Notes: generated from the sequence alone by a model not told the origin. A stretch of DNA of 64,000 nt from Qipengyuania algicida (GCF_009828025.1 NZ_WTYA01000002.1:124001-188000); one strand, 5' to 3'; numbered from the stretch's first letter, positions 16,499 to 24,893 are shown. Program-made: numbers and translations.

Positions 16499-17329
16499 TT
16501 GGCACCTATGTCGACGTCCAAGATTTCATCCGGCGCAATTGAGGCTCTGACCGACAAGGAGCTGGAAATCCTCCGGCTTCTCACAAATGGCCATACAGTA
16601 AAGTCTATCGCTGCACGCCTCGGGCGATCCGAAACATCCATCAACGAACGCCTGCGCGACGCGCGCCGCAAGACCGGAATCGGCAGCAGTCGGGAACTGG
16701 CACGCACCCTCGCCGCCCAGAAAATCTGGGACAAGAAAATCGATCTATCTTCGCACTCTTCCGCGACCGAAATCACTACGCAGCCCGCGGGTGGCGGGCG
16801 CAAATGGTCGAAAGGAACGATTGCCATGTTCATTACTCTTCCCATCGCCGCGCTCGGTCTGGCGCTGGCAGCGACATCAATGGATCAAACCGATCAGCCG
16901 CAAACCGCGCAGGTGGGTGCAGCCGCGCAATCGCCTCTGGTGGGACAATGGTCGCTGGATACGCAAAGGTTGCCGGCTGGCGGACGACCGCGTCAGGTGA
17001 CGATCAGTTTTCACCTCTCCACCGACCAGAAATGGACCACTGACGTCGAAATGATCGGTTCGGACGGAACAAGAAGCCACGCCGAATCCACGGCGGCTCT
17101 CGATGGCAAAGCGGTGCCGATTTCAGGCAATATGGACTTCATCGATACGGTATCGCTCCGCCAGCCAGCGCCGAACACGCTGGTGATGACCCTCGGCAAG
17201 GATGGTAAGTCGGTGTCCACCAGGGTCTACACTGTCTCGCAGGATCGCAAGACGATGAAAGAAACGATCGTCTGGGCTGGAGACAAGATTCCTAAGCTGG
17301 AAACCACCTATTTCAACCGGGTGGGTTGA
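16499..17329 (+). CDS. Membrane-tethered LuxR-type HTH regulator with lipocalin-like periplasmic domain
   Basis: About 276 residues. Residues of about 16-75 are a LuxR/GerE-type HTH (ALTDKELEILRLLTNGHTVK, SIAARLGRSETSINERLRDA). A basic stretch (GGGRKWSKG) leads into one transmembrane helix (about 106-126). The remainder is a domain of the kind that begins G.W.Ld..r....G..pr.vt (LVGQWSLDTQRLPAGGRPRQ) in many secreted alphaproteobacterial proteins. The topology is therefore cytoplasmic DNA-binding, one helix, periplasmic sensor, as in ToxR. Start: TTG 16499 fits the GAGGAAGGTGGGG ribosome site better than ATG 16508. The ligand and targets are unknown. Confidence 0.75.
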   Translation: MAPMSTSKISSGAIEALTDKELEILRLLTNGHTVKSIAARLGRSETSINERLRDARRKTGIGSSRELARTLAAQKIWDKKIDLSSHSSATEITTQPAGGGRKWSKGTIAMFITLPIAALGLALAATSMDQTDQPQTAQVGAAAQSPLVGQWSLDTQRLPAGGRPRQVTISFHLSTDQKWTTDVEMIGSDGTRSHAESTAALDGKAVPISGNMDFIDTVSLRQPAPNTLVMTLGKDGKSVSTRVYTVSQDRKTMKETIVWAGDKIPKLETTYFNRVG

Positions 17330-17360
17330 CCACCATAGTTACGAGATGGCGATAACAAGC

Positions 17361-17392
17361 GGGCGGAAGCGCCAGGTTCCGCCCCTCTTTTT
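17361..17392 (+). terminator. Rho-independent terminator
   Basis: Stem GGGCGGAA (17361-17368) pairs with TTCCGCCC (17377-17384) around an eight-base loop, followed by CTCTTTTT. It lies 31 bases after the LuxR-type regulator stops and ends transcription before the convergent desaturase-family gene. Confidence 0.85.
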
Positions 17393-17402
17393 GTGGGGTT
17401 CA

Positions 17403-18251
17403 CTAGGTAGCCGACGCCACAGTAGCGACCGGCTGTTCGTTCTCAGCCATCGCCCGGTTCTCCGGAAAGACCGGCCATAGCAATTGCTGGCCGAGCGTTG
17501 CGGGTGCGAGGTTTTCAACGCCGTAGCTCTGCGGGAACTTTCGGGTGATCTTGGCGGTGCGGAAGATCACGTCCCAGACGAACAGCAGATTGCCGTAATT
17601 CCCTTTGTAGTGAACCGCCGGGTCGTCGGCATGGCGACCGTGGTGGGCGTGATGCGTTGCCGGGGTCGAAATGGTCCGCTCGACCACCCACATCAGCGGA
17701 GACGTCCAGCGATTGCGATACAGCGGCACATCCCATGGCATATCGGAGTGGGCGCCGATAATCACCGCCAGCTTGACCACGATATATCCGGCGTAAACCC
17801 AGCCAAGACCCAGCCAGATCAGCACGCCCGATACCCACAGGCTCGGCATCAGTGCGTAGTAGATGACGTTGTTTCGGTATGTCAGCCGGATGCTCATGTA
17901 CCGCGCGTTGTGATGCGCCCGGTGAAGGTTGTAGAGCCAGTGGGTCGAATGGCTCGCGCGGTGCCACCAATATTGCAGCATATCGTCAGCAATCAGGAAA
18001 AGCACGATCGCGGCAAAAACATTCATGCCCGACAGCACCCCGGCATATTGCGGTGCAATCCAGTTGGCCAGCGCGCCTGAAGCAAACAACACGGTCGGCT
18101 GAGTGATGGCCAGCAGGGCGATCATGCTGACCGCTTCGACGATGCCATCGTCGCGGGTCTGCTCCGCTTTTCCGAACAGGTTGGAGCGCCACAGTTCGAG
18201 CGCGGCGAAGCCGAAATAGATGGCGGTGATGGCGATGGTCGATGCGGGCAT
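17403..18251 (-). CDS. Fatty acid hydroxylase/sterol desaturase family membrane protein
   Basis: 282 residues with four or more hydrophobic helices and the histidine clusters of the membrane di-iron hydroxylase superfamily: WWHRASHSTHWLYNLHRAHHN and THHAHHGRHADDP. These bind two irons and activate O2 to hydroxylate or desaturate a lipid. The substrate is not determined by sequence. It is transcribed divergently from a Crp/Fnr regulator with only about 50 bases between the starts, which suggests that regulator controls it. Confidence 0.88.
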   Translation of the reverse strand: MPASTIAITAIYFGFAALELWRSNLFGKAEQTRDDGIVEAVSMIALLAITQPTVLFASGALANWIAPQYAGVLSGMNVFAAIVLFLIADDMLQYWWHRASHSTHWLYNLHRAHHNARYMSIRLTYRNNVIYYALMPSLWVSGVLIWLGLGWVYAGYIVVKLAVIIGAHSDMPWDVPLYRNRWTSPLMWVVERTISTPATHHAHHGRHADDPAVHYKGNYGNLLFVWDVIFRTAKITRKFPQSYGVENLAPATLGQQLLWPVFPENRAMAENEQPVATVASAT

Positions 18252-18301
18252 TTTCTCTCTCCCTTGTCGATTTCACGCATAAAGTTTACCGATGCGAAAG
18301 A

Positions 18302-18988
18302 ATGTCAAAATTTATACATTCTGATACGATCCATCGTTCGCTGGTTACGCCGATGCTGTTTTCGGCGCTCGAACCCTCGCTTCAGGTCCATCTGACGCGA
18401 AACGCCGTCCGGCGCGAATTCAGCGACGGCCAGATGATCCAGCACCATGGCGAAATGGCCGATGGCTTCTGGCTGATCGAGGAAGGCTCCGTCATCGTGG
18501 GCCAATTCCTCCCAGACGGGGATTTTCGCGCGGTTGCCGTCCTGGGACCGGGCGATTCCTACGGCGAGCTGGCGATCTTCGCGGGACGTCCACGGATCGT
18601 CGACGCGATTTCGCGCGGGGAAAGCCGCCTGCGGCTGATTAAGGGTCGAATCTTCCTCGATGCGCTGGGCAATTACCCGCAATCGATGCGCGCATTGCTG
18701 GGCGCGATGTCGGTGCAATTGCAGGAGCTGTTGGCGCTGATCGCCGGACTGCGCCAGGGCACCAACCCGGCGCGGATCGCCGGACTTCTGGCGAATATGG
18801 CAGGCGAGGAATCCGGAACCGCCAGCATCGCCGTGACCCAGCAGGAACTCGCCGACCTGCTCGGCGTGACCCGCGCCACCGCGAATGCAGCACTGCGCGA
18901 GCTGGAACGGCTAGCCCTGATCAAACGCGGCTACGGAAGCGTGACCATTTCCGACCGCGCCCGTCTGGTCCAGTTCGCGCTGGCCTGA
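18302..18988 (+). CDS. Crp/Fnr-family transcriptional regulator
   Basis: 228 residues from the ATG at 18302 (an in-frame start at 18242 adds unlikely residues that would overlap the divergent gene). The N-terminal cyclic-nucleotide-binding beta roll includes FWLIEEGSVIVGQF and LGPGDSYGELAIFAGRPR. The C-terminal winged helix is QQELADLLGVTRATANAALRELERLALIKRG. No Fnr-type cysteine cluster is present at the N-terminus, so it does not look like an iron-sulfur oxygen sensor. It is divergent from the sterol-desaturase-family gene, its most likely target. Confidence 0.88.
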   Translation: MSKFIHSDTIHRSLVTPMLFSALEPSLQVHLTRNAVRREFSDGQMIQHHGEMADGFWLIEEGSVIVGQFLPDGDFRAVAVLGPGDSYGELAIFAGRPRIVDAISRGESRLRLIKGRIFLDALGNYPQSMRALLGAMSVQLQELLALIAGLRQGTNPARIAGLLANMAGEESGTASIAVTQQELADLLGVTRATANAALRELERLALIKRGYGSVTISDRARLVQFALA

Positions 18989-18991
18989 ACG

Positions 18992-19630
18992 TCAGGCGTT
19001 CTCCACACTGGTAACGTGGGCGCATTTTTCGCTGGTCGCCTTGTCTCCTCCACCCAAGAAGGTCAGCGCGAGAAAGCCCAGCACCACCGCGGCCACGAAA
19101 GCGATCGTCACCAGGCCGAGATATTTGTCGATGAAGCGCTTGATCGATGCCCCGAACACGCGGAACAGCACGCCGACGATCATGAAGCTGATCGAACGGC
19201 TGACCAGGCTGGCGAGGATGAACGGGACCAGCGCCATGTGGATGAAGCCTGCGGTGATCGTCAGCAGCTTGAACGGGATCGGCGTCGCGCCTTTCACGAT
19301 CAAAATCTCGACCCCGTATTCGCGCAGGTAACAGGCCGCCTGCGGGAAACTGGCGCTCAACCCAAGCCAGCGGATCAGATCCTTGCCGATGGTATCGTAC
19401 AGCCCCCAGCCGATCGCATAGCCGAGCAGGCCGCCCGCGACCGAGGCGAGCGTGGCGATCAATGCGAAGCGGATCGCCTTTTTCGGTTCGGCGAGACACA
19501 TCAGCCCGAGCAACGGATGCGGCGGCACCGGAAAGAAGCTCGCCTCTACGAAAGCGACCAGCGCCAGCCACCATGTTGCGTGCGGATGCGCCGATTTCTC
19601 GATCGTCCAGTCGTAGAGCCTGCGCAGCAT
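18992..19630 (-). CDS. YqaA/DedA-family membrane protein (VTT domain)
   Basis: 212 residues, integral membrane. VEASFFPVPPHPLLGLMCLAEPKKA and VKGATPIPFKLLTITAGFIHMALVPFILASL are the two re-entrant-loop blocks of the VTT (SNARE-associated/DedA) fold, here of the short YqaA type. DedA relatives act in lipid flipping or envelope homeostasis; no specific role is established for YqaA. It converges on the Crp/Fnr gene, with stops four bases apart. Confidence 0.88.
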   Translation of the reverse strand: MLRRLYDWTIEKSAHPHATWWLALVAFVEASFFPVPPHPLLGLMCLAEPKKAIRFALIATLASVAGGLLGYAIGWGLYDTIGKDLIRWLGLSASFPQAACYLREYGVEILIVKGATPIPFKLLTITAGFIHMALVPFILASLVSRSISFMIVGVLFRVFGASIKRFIDKYLGLVTIAFVAAVVLGFLALTFLGGGDKATSEKCAHVTSVENA

Positions 19631-19871
19631 GTGCCGTAAAATCCCTCAATCCCTTGCGCTTGCCGATTAGGCGAGCCATGACCTCTTGGCAATCATCTCT
19701 GCAATAACCTATTTGGTACTTTTTTATTGACATCGTAACGCTGTTTAGGCACACAAATGGGGCATCGGAAAATTGCGATTCGCCAGCCACGGCGCTGAAG
19801 AGGGTCGGCCGGGACGACATGTCCTCGGGCCGCCCTTCGCGTTTTGCAATCTGCGCAATCGGGAGGGACAC

Positions 19872-20504
19872 ATGGCATTACCGGAGGGATCGGATCGGCT
19901 GGCATGGAAGGACGACTTTATCGCCGGGGTGCACGAATACGGCTCGGTCTACCGCGCCGTTGAGGCAGTCGGCAGTAAGACCGGTGCCGCCTATGGTCGC
20001 CGCAGGACCAGCGAACGCTTCAAGCGCGCGTGGGACGAGGCGGTCGCGCAGTTCCGCAAGGCCAATGGCAAGGGCATCCGCAACAGCGTGGCCAAGCCCG
20101 CCCCGCGGCAGTGGAAGCGCGCCTTTATCGAAGCCTTGGGCGAAACCTCCAATGTCACGGCCAGCGCGCAGCAGGCCGATGTCTCGCCGCGCTAGGTCTA
20201 TCGCGCCCGGCGCACCGACGAGGATTTCGCCGCCGATTGGCGTTCAGCACTGTTCGAAGGCTATGCCAATCTGGAAATGGAGGTGCTGTGTTATCTGCGC
20301 GATCCGGCACCCGAGCGGAAGATGGATGTCTCTGCCGCTCTGCGCCTGCTGGCAGCGCACAAGGAAACGATCGCCGCCGAACGCGCGACCCGCGCCAATG
20401 TGAGCGCGGCGGAGGTTCGCGCCTCGATTGGCCGCAAGGTCGATGCCTTGCGCGAACAATTGCTCGCCTAGCGCGAAAAGCGGCAGAGGGCGGCCAATGG
20501 CTAA
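19872..20504 (+). pseudogene. Small HTH-repeat gene (terminase small-subunit-like), broken by two amber codons
   Basis: The frame starts at ATG 19872 after GGGAGGGA. It encodes two related helix-turn-helix units (KDDFIAGVHEYGSVYRAVEA and KRAFIEALGETSNVTASAQQ), each followed by a YxxRRT segment, as in phage terminase small subunits. The second unit is cut by TAG at 20193, and the same frame continues as VYRARRTDEDFAADW. Another TAG at 20469 is followed by REKRQRAANG and a TAA at 20502 that overlaps the terminase ATG (20497), the coupling expected for the intact gene. Both ambers are therefore best read as premature stops. It sits directly upstream of a large-terminase remnant. Confidence 0.7.
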
Positions 20505-20960
20505 CGGCCCACTGGACTTCCTCGCATGCGGCGAGGAGCGCAAGCAGGACGTCGTCGCCAAGGCCTTCGACCAGCGGGAACGCAATGCCTTTGCGCACAC
20601 ACTTCGCCTTCACGCGCACAAGGGCCAATTGCCGCCCGAGGGCGACTGGCGCTGCTGGATGATCATGGCCGGGCGCGGCTTCGGCAAGACCCGCGCGGGT
20701 GCCGAATGGGTGCACAGCGTGGCGGAGGAGGACGATCCCCGCGCGCGGATCGCGCTGGTCGCGGCCAATCTGGGCGAGGCGCGCACCGTGATGGTCGAAG
20801 GGGAAAGCGGTCTCATGGCTTGCGCGCCACCGCACTGCCGCCCGATCTACGAACCCTCGCTGCGGCGGGTGCGCTGGCCCAATGGCGCGGAGGCGACGCT
20901 GTTCTCAGCCGCCGAGCCTGATAGCTTGCGCGGTCCGCAGCACGGCCACGCTCGTTGGGC
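20497..20960 (+). pseudogene. GTA/phage large terminase, N-terminal fragment
   Basis: From ATG 20497 the frame encodes about 150 residues typical of the terminase of gene transfer agents: a Glu/Arg-rich start, HKGQLPPEGDWRCWMIMAGR and the Walker A-like GRGFGKTRAGAEW, then LVAANLGEARTVMVEGESG and DSLRGPQHGHA. Homology stops at about 20955, where the next expected block should begin. From there the DNA matches a different gene (DUF2793) in another frame. The nuclease half and everything downstream in a normal cluster are missing, so this is the left edge of a large internal deletion. The frame stays open to 21042 only by chance. Confidence 0.78.
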
Positions 20961-21370
20961 AGGCCCAGTAGGAAATTTTCGCAAACGAGGCGCTGGCACG
21001 TCTAGACTTGTTGGCGAATCCGGCTGTCGAAGGGGTCGCTAGCGCGCCACCGAACGATCCAGCTGAGGGATCGCTTTACATCGTGGCAGTCGGCGCGACC
21101 GGCGAGTGGTCCGGGCGCGACGGCGAACTCGCCGGTTGGGAAGCCGGTGCATAGCTTTATCAAACTCCGTCCATTGGTTGCGCCGTGCACGATCTTTCGA
21201 CCGGAGCGATAGCAATTTTCGACGGGCAGTGGCGATCCGCACAGGCCCCTGCACTTCCGACCAGAGGCTCGACGATCGATATGGAGGCAGGTAACGCAAT
21301 CGACACACTCATCGTTCGACTTGGCGATTTGGGCATTTTTTCTGCGGGTTGTCTGGAACCACTAGCCTGA
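20945..21370 (+). pseudogene. DUF2793 phage/GTA tail-associated protein, fragment with two amber codons
   Basis: Read in the frame ending at TGA 21368, the sequence gives VGQAQ*EIFANEALARLDLL, then AEGSLYIVAVGATGEWSGRD, GELAGWEAGA*LYQTP and AVHDLSTGAIAIFDGQWRSA. This is the DUF2793 pattern (AQAQKE..NEAL..lD, GE..GW, W.y..P). TAG codons interrupt it at 20969 and 21152, the second where a Trp is usual. Its N-terminus is lost at the junction with the terminase fragment. DUF2793 genes lie near the tail end of phage or GTA clusters in sphingomonads, so this marks the right edge of the deletion. Confidence 0.68.
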
Positions 21371-21476
21371 AAGCTGGTTTCGTGGCTGCAGAGGGCAAAG
21401 GTTCAGGGCGCTTTCGTGAAATACTGCCAACAAATAGCGGCATTATTGCAACAGTTGCCTATTATTGCCCACTTGC

Positions 21477-21516
21477 CTCCCCATCGGGGAGTGGTTAGTT
21501 ATCCACCACTCGGTGG
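21477..21516 (+). promoter_or_regulatory. Two small hairpins in the ompA-like gene leader
   Basis: CTCCCC (21477-21482) pairs with GGGGAG (21486-21491) around ATC, and CCACC (21503-21507) pairs with GGTGG (21512-21516). Both lie in the 175-base gap before the OmpA-like gene, upstream of its ribosome site (AAAGGGG at 21531-21537). They could end read-through from the GTA remnant or stabilise the ompA transcript; there is no T-run, so a classical terminator is unlikely. Confidence 0.4.
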
Positions 21517-21545
21517 CTTAAATTCGCAATAAAGGGGAATTACTA

Positions 21546-22667
21546 ATGCGGAAACTCGTCATAGGATTGGCGATGGCCTCCACGGCCCTTGCTACTCCGG
21601 CCCTCGCCCGCGACAAGTCTTGGTACGTGGGCGTTGAAGGCGGCCCAATGCTGGTCGAAGATGTAAACTTCGACGTGAACAGCGGTGCCGATACTCAAAC
21701 GCTGAACTTCGATACCGGCTACGATTTCGGTGGCTACGTTGGCTACGACTTCGGGATGTTCCGTCTCGAAGCGGAAGGCAGCTACCGCCGTGCGTCGCTT
21801 AGCGACTACACGGTTGGTTCGACCGGCGCCATGTCGAACGCTTACAATGCTCCGGCTGGCACTTACCCGGCTAACGGCTACATGGATTCCCTCAGCTTCA
21901 TGCTGAACGGTATGCTCGACTTCGGTCCTGACGATGGAATTCAGGGCTTTGTCGGTGGTGGTGTTGGCGTTGCCCGCACTGGCATCGCCGGAGATCTCAC
22001 CACCGGATATCCAACTGTCGACGACTCCGACAGCGGCTTCGCTTGGCAGGTGCTTGCGGGCGTGCGCGCTCCGCTGACCGACCATATCGATGTTGGCCTG
22101 AAGTATCGCATGTTCAACACGCCTAATGCGTCGTTTACCGACGTTTCCGGTCGTACTCTGGAAGCGAACCTGCGGACGCATTCGCTGCTCGGCACTCTGA
22201 CCTACAACTTTGGTGCGCCGACGCCTCCGCCTCCGCCGCCTCCGCCGCCGCCGCCTCCGCCACCGCCGCCGCCGCCGCCACCTCCTCCGCCGCCTCCGCC
22301 GCCTCCGGCTCCGGCTTGTGAATCCGGCCCCTACATCGTGTTCTTCGATTGGGATAAGGCTGACATTACTCCGGAAGCGGCAACGGTGCTCGACAATGCG
22401 GTTTCGGCTTATGCCAACTGCGGCAACGCATCGGTCATGCTGGCTGGTTACACCGACCGTTCGGGTACGGTTCAGTACAACCTTGGTCTTGCGGCTCGCC
22501 GTAATGCCTCGGTGCGTGCTTACCTCACCTCGCACGGCATTTCCGACAACGTCATTTCGAGCAAGGCCTTCGGCGAAGCGAACCCGCGCGTTCCAACTGC
22601 CGACGGTGTTCGCGAACTGCAGAACCGCCGTGTGGAAATCACATACGGTCCGGGTTCGGGCATGTAA
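21546..22667 (+). CDS. OmpA-family outer membrane protein with long polyproline linker
   Basis: 373 residues. Signal peptide 1-21 (ending TPALA). Residues of about 23-220 form an eight-strand beta-barrel domain (KSWYVGVEGGPMLVEDVNF, GYDFGGYVGYDFGMFRLE, LLGTLTYNF). Residues 227-254 are 28 consecutive prolines, encoded by mixed CCG/CCT/CCA codons (22224-22307). The C-terminus from about 262 is an OmpA peptidoglycan-binding domain (YIVFFDWDKADITPEA, LAGYTDRSG, NLGLAARRNASV, NRRVEI). It would tie the outer membrane to the cell wall. It has its own terminator and is probably a major envelope protein. Confidence 0.93.
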   Translation: MRKLVIGLAMASTALATPALARDKSWYVGVEGGPMLVEDVNFDVNSGADTQTLNFDTGYDFGGYVGYDFGMFRLEAEGSYRRASLSDYTVGSTGAMSNAYNAPAGTYPANGYMDSLSFMLNGMLDFGPDDGIQGFVGGGVGVARTGIAGDLTTGYPTVDDSDSGFAWQVLAGVRAPLTDHIDVGLKYRMFNTPNASFTDVSGRTLEANLRTHSLLGTLTYNFGAPTPPPPPPPPPPPPPPPPPPPPPPPPPPPPAPACESGPYIVFFDWDKADITPEAATVLDNAVSAYANCGNASVMLAGYTDRSGTVQYNLGLAARRNASVRAYLTSHGISDNVISSKAFGEANPRVPTADGVRELQNRRVEITYGPGSGM

Positions 22668-22695
22668 TTGCCGCAAACTCGTAACAAATGAATCA

Positions 22696-22722
22696 GGGGC
22701 TGGAGCAATCCGGCCCCTTTTT
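22696..22722 (+). terminator. Rho-independent terminator after ompA-like gene
   Basis: GGGGCTGGA (22696-22704) pairs with TCCGGCCCC (22709-22717), with one G-T wobble and a GCAA tetraloop, followed by TTTTT. It lies 28 bases after the OmpA-like stop codon. Confidence 0.92.
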
Positions 22723-22763
22723 CGTTGGTAACCCAAGCACGATCACATGAAGGGGGACCAACA

Positions 22764-23303
22764 ATGCTCTTTAGGATTGCACCTTTAATCGGCCTTACGT
22801 CCGCTCTTGCCCTAAGCGCTTGCGCTCACATGGACCGAGAAGAAGTCACAACGGTTGGAACTGCGCAGTTGCGCTATGGCGATGGAAGCACAGCCGGCAA
22901 GGCACAGCTGATCAGGCAGGATCAAGCTTTGGAATTAGCCGTCACGGTCACTGGCATGACTCCAGGGATGCATGGCTTTCATCTGCACAGCGTTGGCAAA
23001 TGCCTTCCGCCCGATTTCAAAAGCGCTGGAGGCCATCTCAATCCCAATGGCAACACGCACGGCAAGAATTCCACCAACCCCGCGCATCTGGGTGATTTAC
23101 CCAATCTGGACGTGAGCGACAGCGGCACTGCTTCTACCCAAGTACAGATCGGGGGAAATGCCAGCCGAGATCTTGCCGATGTTTTCGACCAGGACGGCAC
23201 AGCGATCGTGATCCATGCCGGGGCGGACGACTATCGCTCCGACCCGGCCGGCAACGCCGGTTCGAGAATTGCCTGCGGCGTGTTGCGACCTCTCGATCGT
23301 TAG
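22764..23303 (+). CDS. sodC: Cu/Zn superoxide dismutase, lipoprotein form
   Basis: 179 residues. The N-terminus LTSALALSACAHMD has a lipobox (LSAC), so the enzyme is membrane-anchored in the periplasm, where it converts superoxide to peroxide and O2. Copper and zinc ligands lie in GMHGFHLHSVGKC, GGHLNPNGNTHG, NPAHLGDLPNL and AIVIHAGADDYRSDP, and the C-terminal IACGV completes the intramolecular disulfide. The start is ATG 22764 after AGGGGG. It follows the ompA-like gene but is separated from it by a terminator. Confidence 0.95.
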   Translation: MLFRIAPLIGLTSALALSACAHMDREEVTTVGTAQLRYGDGSTAGKAQLIRQDQALELAVTVTGMTPGMHGFHLHSVGKCLPPDFKSAGGHLNPNGNTHGKNSTNPAHLGDLPNLDVSDSGTASTQVQIGGNASRDLADVFDQDGTAIVIHAGADDYRSDPAGNAGSRIACGVLRPLDR

Positions 23304-23308
23304 CCTTC

Positions 23309-24862
23309 CTAGGCCGGTCTCGTCGCTTCGCCCATCGCCTCGCGCGCTCGCTCGTGTACGCTGGCGGCTGCCGCAGGAACGGTACGGTAGGCGTGGAACA
23401 GCAGCAGCATGGCAATCGGCGCCACTGCTATCAGCGACAGGACCCCGATACGCATGCTTCCGCTCGTTTGCGAAATCTGCCCGACCATATACGGCCCGAG
23501 CGCAAGCCCGACCAAGGTGGTGGCCAGGAAGAACGCTGCCGTCGCCGTCCCCCTCATGCGTGGCAGAACAAGGTCCTGGGTCGTTGCTGCAGCTGCCCCA
23601 AGCGCGGTCGCCCCGAACATTCCGGCGAAGAAATTCATCACGTAGAAAACCACGGCACTATCGGTCGTATACCCGATCCAGATCGGCAAAATCGGTCCGA
23701 CCACGCCAAACATGATGACGAGGATACGTCCCGCCGGAATTCGCGTCCGTAGTCGATCCGACATCCAGCCGCCGATGATGACTCCAAGGAAGCCGGCGAT
23801 CGCTCCGTTCGCACCGAGGATAAACGCCAGCTGCGCCTTAGGCAATTTCAGCACGACTTCGGCAAATGGTGCCGCCCAGAATGACAACGCATAGGCGGCG
23901 AGCGAAACCAGCCCATACCCAAGGGCAGTGGTAATGAACGCCGGTGTTCCCCAGATCAGCTTGAACGTCGCCGGGTCACGTACTCGCAAGGTGGTGGCCC
24001 ACGAAAATACGGCGTAGTATCCAAAGGCGATCGAGGCCCATTGCGGCAGATTGCCGGTCAGCCCGATCATTACCCATGCCACCAACGCCATTGCCAGACC
24101 TACCAATATATTGGTCCCGAGCGCGCCAACTCCCCTGCGACCGGCATGGATCAGGGTAAATGGCGGCAACAAGGTCGACAAATCGACAAAAAATGCCCGC
24201 AAGGGATGGGCACGGTCAGACGATGGATCAGGCTCACGCGCAGGTTCGCGCAAGGTCGCGACCCAACCGGCCAACAGCAGCCCAGGAATGCCGACTGCCA
24301 AAAAGGCAGCCTGCCAACCGACCAGGCCTGCTGGCCCGCCTCCGGGGAAAGCATCATCCCATGCCTTTGAAATCGATGCCCCAATCAGCAGGGACACGCC
24401 ACCGCCGAGATAAATGCCAGAGGAATAGATCGCCAAAGCGGTCGCTCGCTTGCGCGCAGGGAAATAGTCGGAGATAAGGGAATAGGCCGTCGGGCTTGCG
24501 GTTGCCTCGCCAACACCCACTCCCATGCGGGCTAGAGAAAGCGTGGCAAAATTTTTCGCCAGCCCGGAAAAGGCGGTCATGGCGGACCAGAGCGAAAGCC
24601 CGATGGTTAGCAGGCGGATACGTCGCCAATTGTCCGCCAAACGTCCAAGCGGAACGCCAAACAACGCATAGAACGTCGCAAAGGCCGCACCGCCGAGAAA
24701 GCCGAGCTGGCTGTCATTGAGGCCAAGATCGCGCTGGATATCAACCGCCAGAATACTGACGATCTGCCGGTCGATGAAATTGAAAATATAGACGACAACG
24801 AGGACAACCAGAACGTACCAGCTATAGGCAGGTACTTTGTCGTCATCGCCCGCATTTTCCAC
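23309..24862 (-). CDS. MFS transporter (spinster-like)
   Basis: 517 residues, about 12 transmembrane helices. YIFNFIDRQIVSILAVDIQRDLG at helix 1, the loop 2-3 motif GVPLGRLADNWRRIRLL and a central helical insertion (LREPAREPDPSSDRAHPLRA) are typical of the spinster-type MFS group common in sphingomonads. The substrate cannot be predicted. The start is a GTG (24862) without a strong ribosome site; a start slightly upstream is possible. It converges on sodC, with stops a few bases apart. Confidence 0.88.
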   Translation of the reverse strand: MENAGDDDKVPAYSWYVLVVLVVVYIFNFIDRQIVSILAVDIQRDLGLNDSQLGFLGGAAFATFYALFGVPLGRLADNWRRIRLLTIGLSLWSAMTAFSGLAKNFATLSLARMGVGVGEATASPTAYSLISDYFPARKRATALAIYSSGIYLGGGVSLLIGASISKAWDDAFPGGGPAGLVGWQAAFLAVGIPGLLLAGWVATLREPAREPDPSSDRAHPLRAFFVDLSTLLPPFTLIHAGRRGVGALGTNILVGLAMALVAWVMIGLTGNLPQWASIAFGYYAVFSWATTLRVRDPATFKLIWGTPAFITTALGYGLVSLAAYALSFWAAPFAEVVLKLPKAQLAFILGANGAIAGFLGVIIGGWMSDRLRTRIPAGRILVIMFGVVGPILPIWIGYTTDSAVVFYVMNFFAGMFGATALGAAAATTQDLVLPRMRGTATAAFFLATTLVGLALGPYMVGQISQTSGSMRIGVLSLIAVAPIAMLLLFHAYRTVPAAAASVHERAREAMGEATRPA

Positions 24863-24893
24863 GGGCGGTTGCGCTTGCGTCTCAGAAATAGCC

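Noticed and set aside
20497..21042. The terminase frame as an intact 181-residue gene
   Set aside because: Homology ends near 20955 and the remainder is out-of-frame DUF2793 sequence, so the apparent length is accidental.
22216..22316. Repetitive CCG-rich stretch that might be a CRISPR or satellite repeat
   Set aside because: It is an in-frame polyproline linker in the OmpA-like protein, with no spacers.
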